Shown here in pieces: positions 1-7,074 of a stretch of DNA of 17,504 nucleotides. The stretch spans positions 1-17,504 of the forward strand of contig JAZQBI010000238.1 in the NCBI GenBank assembly GCA_045545635.1, read 5' to 3'. Every line of letters starts with the position of its first letter. The stretch's first letter is position 1. Origin of the DNA: RGIG8748 sp045545635. GTDB lineage: Bacteria; Bacillota; Clostridia; UMGS1810. The notes beneath the pieces are model-generated. The model did not search any database, was not told where the DNA came from, and saw only the letters and a list, made by a program, of their open reading frames with translations. The position numbers were made by a program, and so were the translations under genes.

Positions 1-10
1 CGTGCGTATA

Positions 11-28
11 TTTGCACAGATGTGCAAA
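11..28. repeat. Perfect 8-bp inverted repeat
   Basis: TTTGCACA at 11-18 and TGTGCAAA at 21-28 form a perfect palindrome with a 2-nt centre (GA). The symmetry and size fit a dimeric regulator operator as well as a small hairpin. The gene it would serve lies outside the window, so its role is open. Confidence 0.5.
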
Positions 29-131
29 TGAAGCCTAGCAACGGCTTGTTTCGACGATAATCCGCAATGGTCGGTTAAATTTTGAGGTTTTATATTTTTG
101 ATTCCCCCGTATTTTTAGCGGAAAGCGGGGG

Positions 132-156
132 TGTGGGGGTACGCAGTATCCCCACA
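132..156. repeat. GC-rich hairpin just past the uvrA stop
   Basis: TGTGGGG at 132-138 pairs with CCCCACA at 150-156. The stem continues through a G-T wobble and TAC/GTA to a 3-nt GCA loop, giving about 11 pairs. It lies about 10 bp beyond the uvrA stop codon. With no following T-run on the minus strand, it could stabilise the mRNA 3' end or act as a Rho-assisted or non-canonical terminator. Confidence 0.45.
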
Positions 157-166
157 AGCATTAACT

Positions 167-2980
167 TCACATTCCCAATCTCTTCAGATATTTTCCCGTA
201 TAGGACCCCTCACATGCCGCAACCTCTTCCGGCGTTCCGGTACATACGATGGTTCCGCCCTTGTCACCGCCCTCTGGACCTAAGTCTATAATATGGTCGG
301 CAACCTTTATTACATCCAGATTATGCTCTATGACAACCACGGTATTACCACTGTCGGCAAGGATGCTGAGAACATCTATAAGTCTGTGAACATCTGCCGT
401 ATGAAGTCCCGTGGTAGGCTCGTCCAGTATATACAGAGTTCTTCCCGTAGATTTTCGGCTAAGCTCTGTTGCAAGCTTTACCCTCTGTGCCTCACCGCCG
501 GAAAGCTGAGTGGAGGGCTGACCTATCTTGATATAGCCAAGTCCCACATCGTAGAGAGTCTGAAGTTTCCTTTTTATCTTTGGAATATTGGAGAAAAATT
601 CCACACCCTCCTCTACTGTCATATCAAGCACTTCGCTTATGTTCTTGCCCTTGAATTTAACTTCAAGGGTTTCTCTGTTATAGCGTTTTCCTTTGCAGAC
701 CTCACAGGGAACATACACATCGGAGAGGAAGTGCATCTCTATCTTTATTATTCCGTCACCCTGACAGGCTTCGCATCTGCCTCCTGCAACATTAAAGCTG
801 AATCTTCCCGGCTGATAGCCACGGAGCTTTGCTTCATTGGTGCCGGCAAAGACATTTCGTATATCAGAGAAAACTCCCGTGTATGTGGCAGGATTGGAGC
901 GAGGTGTTCTGCCTATGGGAGACTGGTCAATGCTTATTACCTTGTCAAGATGCTCTATGCCGGAAATGCTCTTGTGCTTTCCTGCCTTTTTCCTTGCACG
1001 GTTGAGTTTGGCAGAGAGAGATTTGTTGAGTATTTCGTTTACCAGTGATGATTTGCCCGAACCGGAAACTCCTGTTACACAAATGAATTTTCCCAGAGGG
1101 AATTTTACATCTATATTTTTCAGATTATTTTCTGCCGCACCCTTTACTATAAGTGACTTTCCATTACCTTTTCGTCGTTTTTCGGGTACTTCTATTTTCT
1201 TTCTTCCACTAAGATAATCTCCTGTTATACTTTCCCTGCAAGCCATTATGTCTTCCACTGTGCCCTGTGCCACCACATAGCCGCCATGTATGCCTGCTCC
1301 CGGACCAATATCTACAATATGATCTGCGGCACGCATTGTGTCCTCGTCGTGCTCCACTACTATGAGGGTATTGCCCATATCACGGAGCTTGGTGAGGGTT
1401 GCAATAAGCTTGTCGTTATCACGCTGATGAAGTCCGATTGATGGCTCATCCAGTATATAGAGAACTCCCATAAGACTTGAGCCTATCTGAGTTGCAAGTC
1501 GTATTCTCTGTGCTTCGCCGCCCGATAAACTTCCTGCACTTCGGGCAAGGGTAAGGTAATCAAGGCCTACATCTATAAGGAACTGTAGTCTTGAATTGAT
1601 TTCCTTTAATATCTGTCTGGCAATTATCATTTCCGTATCGGTAAACCTGAGAGAATCAAAAAATGCTTTGATATCGCTAATATTCATCTCACAGACTTCT
1701 GCAATATTTTTGTCTCCCACGGTAACTGCCAGTATTTCGTCACGAAGTCTTCTGCCCTTGCAGGAGGGACAGGTGTTACTGCTCATAAGTGACTCTATTT
1801 CTGCTTTCATAAACGAGGAGAAGGAATCCTTGTAGCGGCGTTTGAGAGTGTTTATTATTCCCTCAAAGGGACGGGTTTTTCTCTGCCCCATATATACTAT
1901 GGTAAGAGGCTCGTCGCTTCCGTACATTATGAGGTTGTATTCCTCATCTGTAAGCTCAGCTATAGGCTTGTGGGGATTGAAGCCGTGTTTTTGTGCAAGT
2001 GCCTCTATCCAGAGTCCCGAATATGAACCATCATCACCTATGTTCTTGAAGCCGCACACATCTATACCGCCGTCAAATACGGATTTGGAGGTGTCGGCAA
2101 TGACAAGTTCGGGATCTATCTCCATAAGCATACCAAGTCCCAGACACTCCCTGCAGGCACCTATGGGGCTGTTGAATGAAAAGGAACGGGGAGTCATCTC
2201 TTCCATACTTATTCCGCAGTCACGGCAGGCAAAATTCTGATTGTACACCTTTTCGTTTCCGTTGGTATCTACTACAACAACTATGCCCGAACCCATATCA
2301 AGAGCAGTCTGCACCGAGTCAGTGACACGGGACATTATACCCTCTTTAAGAGCAATTCGGTCTACCACGATTTCTATGGTGTGACGGTTGTTTTTTTCCA
2401 GATTGATTTCCTCATAAAGGTCGAGAATCTCTCCGTTTACACGGACTCTGACAAAGCCGTTTTTCTTGGCATTTTCAAAAATTTTCTGATGAGTACCCTT
2501 TTTCTCACGGACGATGGGTGCCAATATCTGAAGCTTTGCCCCCTCTCCGAAAGACATAATGGAATCCACAATTTCGTCGATTGTCTGGGACTGTATCACC
2601 TTTCCGCATTTGGGACAGTGCATAACCCCCACTCTTGCAAAAAGCAGACGGAAATAGTCATAGATTTCCGTAACTGTTCCCACCGTGGAACGGGGATTGT
2701 GGCTGGTGGTCTTCTGATCTATACTGATAGCAGGAGAAAGTCCCTCCACATAGTCGATATCGGGTTTATCCATCTGCCCCAAAAACTGTCTTGCATAGGA
2801 CGAAAGAGATTCTACATATCTTCTCTGTCCCTCTGCATATATGGTATCAAAGGCAAGGGAGGATTTTCCCGAACCGGAAAGTCCCGTAAAAACTATGAGT
2901 TTGTCCCTCGGTATCTCTATGTCAATGTTTTTCAGATTGTGCTCTCTGGCACCTTTTATATATATTGTATCCTTTGGCAC
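167..2980 (-). CDS. uvrA: UvrA, excinuclease ABC subunit A (ATPase)
   Basis: UvrA is the damage-sensing ATPase of nucleotide excision repair; it loads UvrB onto lesions in the cytoplasm. The 937-residue product is full length and has the duplicated ABC architecture: Walker A GLSGSGKSS (33-41), zinc module C252/C255/C276/C279, signature LSGGE (485-489), Walker B ending LDEP (about 510-513), then the second Walker A GVSGSGKSS (637-645), zinc module C736/C739/C759/C762, signature LSGGE, and LDEP (about 852-855). The start is GTG at 2980, preceded by AGAGG on the minus strand about nine bases upstream. An ATG at 2985 is out of frame. Only 6 bp separate it from the uvrB stop, and its ribosome binding site lies within the uvrB 3' end, so translation is probably coupled. 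No frameshift or missing motif is seen. Confidence 0.98.
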   Translation of the reverse strand: MPKDTIYIKGAREHNLKNIDIEIPRDKLIVFTGLSGSGKSSLAFDTIYAEGQRRYVESLSSYARQFLGQMDKPDIDYVEGLSPAISIDQKTTSHNPRSTVGTVTEIYDYFRLLFARVGVMHCPKCGKVIQSQTIDEIVDSIMSFGEGAKLQILAPIVREKKGTHQKIFENAKKNGFVRVRVNGEILDLYEEINLEKNNRHTIEIVVDRIALKEGIMSRVTDSVQTALDMGSGIVVVVDTNGNEKVYNQNFACRDCGISMEEMTPRSFSFNSPIGACRECLGLGMLMEIDPELVIADTSKSVFDGGIDVCGFKNIGDDGSYSGLWIEALAQKHGFNPHKPIAELTDEEYNLIMYGSDEPLTIVYMGQRKTRPFEGIINTLKRRYKDSFSSFMKAEIESLMSSNTCPSCKGRRLRDEILAVTVGDKNIAEVCEMNISDIKAFFDSLRFTDTEMIIARQILKEINSRLQFLIDVGLDYLTLARSAGSLSGGEAQRIRLATQIGSSLMGVLYILDEPSIGLHQRDNDKLIATLTKLRDMGNTLIVVEHDEDTMRAADHIVDIGPGAGIHGGYVVAQGTVEDIMACRESITGDYLSGRKKIEVPEKRRKGNGKSLIVKGAAENNLKNIDVKFPLGKFICVTGVSGSGKSSLVNEILNKSLSAKLNRARKKAGKHKSISGIEHLDKVISIDQSPIGRTPRSNPATYTGVFSDIRNVFAGTNEAKLRGYQPGRFSFNVAGGRCEACQGDGIIKIEMHFLSDVYVPCEVCKGKRYNRETLEVKFKGKNISEVLDMTVEEGVEFFSNIPKIKRKLQTLYDVGLGYIKIGQPSTQLSGGEAQRVKLATELSRKSTGRTLYILDEPTTGLHTADVHRLIDVLSILADSGNTVVVIEHNLDVIKVADHIIDLGPEGGDKGGTIVCTGTPEEVAACEGSYTGKYLKRLGM

Positions 2981-2986
2981 TTCATA

Positions 2987-4936
2987 TCACCTCTTTAACC
3001 TCTTGATTTCATCACGGTATCTTGCAGCATTTTCAAAGTCAAGCTCCTGTGCAGCCTTCTGCATAAGAAATGTAAGCTCTGCAATCTGCTCTTCCGTTGT
3101 TTTTGGTTTTGCATCTGTTTCGAATTCGGAAACATCATCCACCGAGGTTTTTATTATGCTCCTTATATCCTTAAGGATTGTTTTGGGAACTATGCCGTGT
3201 TTCTCGTTGTATTCCATCTGCAGCTTACGTCGGCGGTTGGTTTCGTCTATTGCTCTTTTCATAGAGCCTGTAATTGTGTCAGCATACATTATTACTCTGC
3301 CCTCGGCATTTCGTGCGGCTCTGCCTATGGTCTGTACAAGAGAGGTCTCGCTCCTTAGGAAGCCCTCCTTGTCCGCATCAAGAATTGCAACCACGCTGAC
3401 CTCGGGAATATCCAATCCCTCACGGAGAAGATTGATACCCACAAGAACATCAAACACGCCAAGCCGCAAATCTCTTATTATTTCCGTACGCTCTATGGTT
3501 TCCACGTCGCTGTGGAGGTACTTGACCTTGATGCCTACATCGTGGAGATAATCGGTAAGAGACTCTGCCATCTTCTTTGTGAGGGTGGTCACAAGTACTC
3601 TCTGATTCTTTGGTGTCACTTCGTTTATTACACCGATAAGGTCATCAACCTGACCTTTTACCGGACGAACCAAAACTAACGGATCTACAAGTCCCGTAGG
3701 CCTTATTACCTGTTCCACGGTACGCTGTGAATGTTCTTTTTCATAATCTGCAGGGGTTGCACTTACAAATATTACCTGATTGATTTTGCTCTCAAACTCC
3801 TCAAAGCAAAGAGGTCTGTTGTCAAATGCAGAGGGAAGACGGAAGCCGTAATCTACCAGAGTAGTCTTTCGGGAGCGGTCTCCTGCATACATTGCTCTTA
3901 CCTGCGGAATGGTAACGTGGGATTCATCTATTACCAGAAGAAAATCCTCGGGCATATAGTCTATGAGGGTATATGGAGCACTGCCCGGTGCTCTGCCGCT
4001 TATGTGACGGGAATAGTTTTCTATACCCTGACAGAAGCCGATTTCCTGCATCATTTCCAGATCGTAATTGGTGCGTTGTTCAAGCCTTTGCATTTCCAGA
4101 AGCTTGTTCTGCTCTTTAAGCTCCTGCAGTCTCTCTGTAAGCTCCTCGGAAATTGTACCTATTGCACGCTTCATCTTTTCCGCAGTGGTAGCATAGTGGG
4201 AAGCAGGAAAAAGTGCCGTGTATGTCCTCATAGCGGTAACTTCGCCCGTGAGGGTATCCACCTCGCATATTCTGTCAATTTCGTCTCCGAAAAATTCTAT
4301 TCTTACTGCCTTTTCACCCTGACCGATGGGAAGAATTTCCACCACGTCGCCCCTCACACGGAAGCATCCTCGCTCAAGAACCATATCATTTCGTCTGTAC
4401 TGCATATCCACAAGCTGTCTGAGCATCCTGTCTCTGTCGTACTCGTTGCCTACACGGAGGCTGAGCATAAGGTTTTTGTAGTCATCAGGATCGCCCAGAC
4501 CGTATATGCACGATACACTGGCAACGATTATTACATCCCGTCTTTCAAAAAGTGCCGCCGTGGCACTGTGACGGAGACGGTCTATTTCTTCGTTCATAGA
4601 GGAGTCTTTTTCTATATAAGTATCTGTACCGGGAATGTATGCCTCAGGCTGATAATAGTCGTAGTAGGACACAAAGTACTCCACAGCATTATTTGGAAAA
4701 AATTCCTTGAACTCACTGCATAGCTGTGCCGCCAGCACCTTGTTGTGGGCAAGCACCAGAGTCGGCTTGTTTACCTTTTCTATGGTTTTGGCTATGGTAT
4801 AGGTTTTTCCCGAGCCGGTAACTCCCAACAGCGTCTGCCCTCTGAGTCCCTCTGTAATGCCGCGTGAAAGCTCTTCGATAGCCTTAATCTGGTCGCCCTT
4901 TGGCTCATAGGGAGATACTACCTTGAAATCCTGCAT
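2987..4936 (-). CDS. uvrB: UvrB, excinuclease ABC subunit B (helicase-like damage verifier)
   Basis: UvrB receives damaged DNA from UvrA, opens it with a beta-hairpin and recruits UvrC for incision. The 649-residue protein is of normal length: Walker A GVTGSGKT (38-45); the Tyr-rich beta-hairpin region around YYDYYQPEAYIPGTDTY (91-107); DESH helicase motif II (337-340); motif VI QTIGRAARN (535-543); and a C-terminal UVR domain (about 615-649) that contacts UvrC. The ATG at 4936 follows a textbook AAGGAGG seven bases upstream. It is the first gene of a leftward uvrB-uvrA operon. uvrC is not in the window. No LexA-like palindrome is seen upstream, so damage induction is not evident from this sequence. 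Confidence 0.98.
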   Translation of the reverse strand: MQDFKVVSPYEPKGDQIKAIEELSRGITEGLRGQTLLGVTGSGKTYTIAKTIEKVNKPTLVLAHNKVLAAQLCSEFKEFFPNNAVEYFVSYYDYYQPEAYIPGTDTYIEKDSSMNEEIDRLRHSATAALFERRDVIIVASVSCIYGLGDPDDYKNLMLSLRVGNEYDRDRMLRQLVDMQYRRNDMVLERGCFRVRGDVVEILPIGQGEKAVRIEFFGDEIDRICEVDTLTGEVTAMRTYTALFPASHYATTAEKMKRAIGTISEELTERLQELKEQNKLLEMQRLEQRTNYDLEMMQEIGFCQGIENYSRHISGRAPGSAPYTLIDYMPEDFLLVIDESHVTIPQVRAMYAGDRSRKTTLVDYGFRLPSAFDNRPLCFEEFESKINQVIFVSATPADYEKEHSQRTVEQVIRPTGLVDPLVLVRPVKGQVDDLIGVINEVTPKNQRVLVTTLTKKMAESLTDYLHDVGIKVKYLHSDVETIERTEIIRDLRLGVFDVLVGINLLREGLDIPEVSVVAILDADKEGFLRSETSLVQTIGRAARNAEGRVIMYADTITGSMKRAIDETNRRRKLQMEYNEKHGIVPKTILKDIRSIIKTSVDDVSEFETDAKPKTTEEQIAELTFLMQKAAQELDFENAARYRDEIKRLKR

Positions 4937-4970
4937 ACATTCTCCTCCTTTCCAAAAATCACATCATTTT

Positions 4971-4999
4971 ATTTTACCACTTTTTCAGAAAAATAACAA
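4971..4999 (-). promoter_or_regulatory. Promoter of the uvrB-uvrA operon (extended -10)
   Basis: On the minus strand, -35 TTGTTA (4994-4999) and -10 TAAAAT (4971-4976) are separated by exactly 17 bp, with TGG directly before the -10 giving an extended -10. Transcription would start near 4964, about 28 bp before the uvrB ATG. The right arm of an inverted repeat (AGCAGGA 4999-5005 / TCCTGCT 5019-5025) abuts the -35 and could be an operator. Confidence 0.7.
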
Positions 5000-5025
5000 G
5001 CAGGAAAACGGAAAAATATCCTGCT
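4999..5025. repeat. Inverted repeat between the uvrB and ilvE promoters
   Basis: AGCAGGA (4999-5005) and TCCTGCT (5019-5025) are perfect 7-bp arms with a 13-nt AT-rich spacer. The element touches the uvrB -35 box and lies 33 bp before the ilvE -35. It could be a regulator site or a weak hairpin; no known regulator consensus is recognised. Confidence 0.4.
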
Positions 5026-5057
5026 CTTTTATCTATGTATACTTTGAAATAAAAATA

Positions 5058-5086
5058 TTGAATTTTACTATATAATATGTTATACT
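5058..5086 (+). promoter_or_regulatory. Promoter of ilvE-pdxK (extended -10)
   Basis: -35 TTGAAT (5058-5063) and -10 TATACT (5081-5086) have 17-bp spacing, and TGT before the -10 makes an extended -10. The start of transcription would be near 5093, leaving a leader of about 35 bases. That is too short for a T-box or other attenuator, so the classic leader control of branched-chain amino acid genes seems absent. An alternative TATAAT at 5071-5076 has no well-spaced -35. Confidence 0.7.
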
Positions 5087-5127
5087 GTAAGATATTAAAA
5101 AAATTACACTTTGAAAGGATGATAAAT

Positions 5128-6153
5128 ATGCAGAAAAAAGATATTGATTGGGGCTCACTGGGCTTTGCTTATCAGAAGACCGACTACCGTTTTGTAGCAA
5201 ACTTCAAAGACGGCAAGTGGGACGATGGCGAGCTTACAACCGACAACAACATCGTATTAAACGAGTGTGCAGGTGTGCTCCAGTATGCACAGACCTGTTT
5301 TGAAGGTCTCAAGGCTTACACAACAGAAAAAGGCGAAATCGTTGTATTCCGTCCTGACCTCAACGCACAGAGAATGGCAGACTCCTGCAAGAGAATGGAA
5401 ATGCCTGTATATCCCGTTGACAAGTTTGTGGAAGCTGTGGAAAAGGTAGTTAAGGCAAATGCAGAGTGGGTACCCCCCTATGGCAGCGGTGCTTCCCTCT
5501 ATTTAAGACCTTATATGTTCGGCTCCGATGCCGTAATCGGTGTTAAGCCTGCAACAGAATATCAGTTCAGAATTTTGGCTACTCCTGTTGGTCCCTACTT
5601 CAAGGGCGGTGTTAAGCCTCTTACACTCCGTGTTTGCGATTTTGACCGTGCAGCTCCCTGCGGTACAGGTCACATAAAGGCAGGTCTCAACTATGCAATG
5701 AGCCTCCATGCAATCGTAACAGCTCACGACGAGGGCTATGACGAGAATATGTATCTCGATGCAAAAACCCGCACCTATGTGGAAGAAACAGGCGGTGCAA
5801 ACTTCCTCTTTGTTACAAAGGACGGCAAGGTTATCACTCCCAAATCCTCCACAATTCTCCCCTCCATCACAAGACGCTCCCTCATTCAGGTAGCAAGCGA
5901 ATATCTCGGTCTTGAAACAGAGGAGAGACCTATCGCTCTTACAGAGCTTGGTGATATGGCAGAATGCGGTCTTTGCGGTACTGCGGCTGTTATCTCCCCC
6001 GTTGGAAAGATTGTTGACCACGGCAAGGAAATCTGCCTGCCCAGCGGTATGACAGAAATGGGCCCCATAACCAAAAAGCTCTATGATACCCTTACAGGTA
6101 TTCAGATGGGAAGAATAGAAGCTCCCAAGGGTTGGATAAAGGTTATTGAATAA
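5128..6153 (+). CDS. ilvE: Branched-chain amino acid aminotransferase
   Basis: This enzyme interconverts leucine, isoleucine and valine with their 2-oxo acids, using 2-oxoglutarate/glutamate and pyridoxal phosphate, in the cytoplasm. The 341-residue sequence matches the larger class IV (fold-type IV) aminotransferases: CFEGLKAY (57-64), RPYMFGS (127-133), the PLP-lysine region GHIKAGLNYA with K184, YVEETGGANFLF (217-228), and the phosphate-binding GTAAVISPVG (284-293). I chose ATG 5128 because GAAAGG lies nine bases upstream. An in-frame ATG at 5119 overlaps that ribosome binding site, and the ORF can be read open from 5077 only as a non-family-like extension. It is followed after 21 bp by a pyridoxal kinase gene, likely co-transcribed, which supplies the cofactor. 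Action on other substrates within the family cannot be excluded. Confidence 0.95.
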   Translation: MQKKDIDWGSLGFAYQKTDYRFVANFKDGKWDDGELTTDNNIVLNECAGVLQYAQTCFEGLKAYTTEKGEIVVFRPDLNAQRMADSCKRMEMPVYPVDKFVEAVEKVVKANAEWVPPYGSGASLYLRPYMFGSDAVIGVKPATEYQFRILATPVGPYFKGGVKPLTLRVCDFDRAAPCGTGHIKAGLNYAMSLHAIVTAHDEGYDENMYLDAKTRTYVEETGGANFLFVTKDGKVITPKSSTILPSITRRSLIQVASEYLGLETEERPIALTELGDMAECGLCGTAAVISPVGKIVDHGKEICLPSGMTEMGPITKKLYDTLTGIQMGRIEAPKGWIKVIE

Positions 6154-6174
6154 TAATTAGAGGGTGAATCACAT

Positions 6175-7020
6175 ATGCCCCAGAAGCGTCTGGTAACAAT
6201 TCAAGATATATCCTGCATCGGCAAATGCTCTCTCACTGCGGTAATACCGATAATATCCGCATTTGGTATAGAGGCTGTGCCACTGCCTACGGCGGTTCTG
6301 TCTACTCATACAGGTGCCGGCTTCAAGGACTTTACTTTCCGTGACCTTACGGGAGATATGCCCGGAATAATAAATCACTGGAAGAGTATGAATATTGAAT
6401 TCGATGCTATGTATTCGGGGTATCTGGGAAGCATAGATCAGCTTGAAATTGTGGATAAATTCTTCCGTGAATTCAAGAATGATTCCAACATTATCTTTGT
6501 AGATCCCGTAATGGGCGATGAGGGTACACTCTACACCGGATTTGACAAAGAATTTGCAAATAAAATGCGTTGTCTCTGCTCCCATGCCGATGTCATATGC
6601 CCCAACATAACTGAGGCGGCATATCTTACTGGTATGGATTACAGCCCCCGCCACGACACGGAATATGTGCAGAAGCTTGCCAATGCTCTAAAATCCACCG
6701 GTGCAAAAAACATCATAATAACCGGACTTTCCGAGGGTAACAAGGTAGGCTCTATGTGTGTCAATGCCGAAACGGGCGAGGAACACATCTATCTGCACAA
6801 AAAAGTTCCCGGTACATACTACGGAACGGGAGATATATTTGCAGGAGTTATATGCTCTGCCCTCACCTGCGGTTTTACTCTGTATGATGCACTTAAGCTG
6901 GCATCGGATTTTGTGTACGAGAGCATAGTTAACACTCAGGATGAAATATGCAAGTATTACTACGGTGTTAAGTTTGAGCAAAAACTGCATCTTATTACCG
7001 ATCTTATGAAAAATATATAA
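6175..7020 (+). CDS. pdxK: Pyridoxal/pyridoxamine kinase (PdxK/PdxY family)
   Basis: The product phosphorylates pyridoxal, pyridoxamine or pyridoxine with ATP in the B6 salvage pathway. The 281 residues show the ribokinase-like fold of the family: an N-terminal QDISCIGKCSL substrate segment (10-20), THTGAGF (44-50), SGYLGS (81-86), DPVMGD (110-115), CPNITEA (142-148), and the anion-hole/catalytic-base motif GTGD (217-220). The ATG at 6175 follows AGAGGGTGA at 6160-6168. Its position 21 bp after ilvE, a PLP enzyme, and before a terminator indicates a two-gene unit. The PdxK and PdxY branches overlap and the substrate cannot be fixed from sequence; a strictly hydroxymethylpyrimidine (ThiD) role is unlikely given the PdxK-type N terminus. 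Confidence 0.9.
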   Translation: MPQKRLVTIQDISCIGKCSLTAVIPIISAFGIEAVPLPTAVLSTHTGAGFKDFTFRDLTGDMPGIINHWKSMNIEFDAMYSGYLGSIDQLEIVDKFFREFKNDSNIIFVDPVMGDEGTLYTGFDKEFANKMRCLCSHADVICPNITEAAYLTGMDYSPRHDTEYVQKLANALKSTGAKNIIITGLSEGNKVGSMCVNAETGEEHIYLHKKVPGTYYGTGDIFAGVICSALTCGFTLYDALKLASDFVYESIVNTQDEICKYYYGVKFEQKLHLITDLMKNI

Positions 7021-7030
7021 AATAGCTTTT

Positions 7031-7074
7031 AAAAAAGGGAAACTGCCTCCAATTGAGACAGTTTCCCTTTTTTT
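7031..7074. terminator. Bidirectional intrinsic terminator between pdxK and the SLH gene
   Basis: Arms 7031-7049 and 7055-7073 pair with one mismatch (C7046/A7058) around a 5-nt loop. The stem has an A6 tract on one side and a T7 tract (7068-7074) on the other, so it serves both strands. It begins 11 bp after the pdxK stop. On the minus strand its foot overlaps the TAA stop of the SLH gene (7073-7075), so that gene is terminated almost at its stop codon. Confidence 0.9.

Larger units (their letters stand above)
1..166. other. Non-coding region downstream of uvrA, rich in inverted repeats
   Basis: No convincing gene lies here. The region holds four potential hairpins: 11-28 (8-bp arms, 2-nt loop), 31-47 (AAGCC/GGCTT), 104-131 (CCCCCG/CGGGGG) and 132-156 (TGTGGGG/CCCCACA). 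None is followed by a T-run in the direction of uvrA transcription, so I cannot call an intrinsic terminator for the uvrBA operon. The C5 tract at 104-108 could pair with either of two G5 tracts (127-131 or 135-139), so alternative folds are possible. It may be a dispersed intergenic repeat or the edge of an unseen neighbouring unit; the window ends before this can be judged. Confidence 0.5.

Noticed and set aside
82..291. Rightward open frame spanning the region after uvrA and into its 3' end
   Set aside because: It starts at a non-ATG codon with no ribosome binding site, crosses the hairpin cluster and overlaps the uvrA C-terminal codons; its sequence has no protein-like character.
2983..2985. 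ATG just upstream of the uvrA GTG start
   Set aside because: It is out of frame with uvrA; the GTG at 2980 is in frame with the conserved N terminus and correctly spaced from AGAGG.
3731..4723. Long rightward open frame of about 330 codons opposite uvrB
   Set aside because: It lies wholly antisense within uvrB, has no ribosome binding site and encodes a Cys/Tyr/aromatic-rich product typical of reverse-frame shadows.
5077..5127. N-terminal extension of ilvE
   Set aside because: The extra 17 residues lie upstream of or over the ribosome binding site (5113-5118), and the TTG-type start at 5077 would precede the predicted transcription start.
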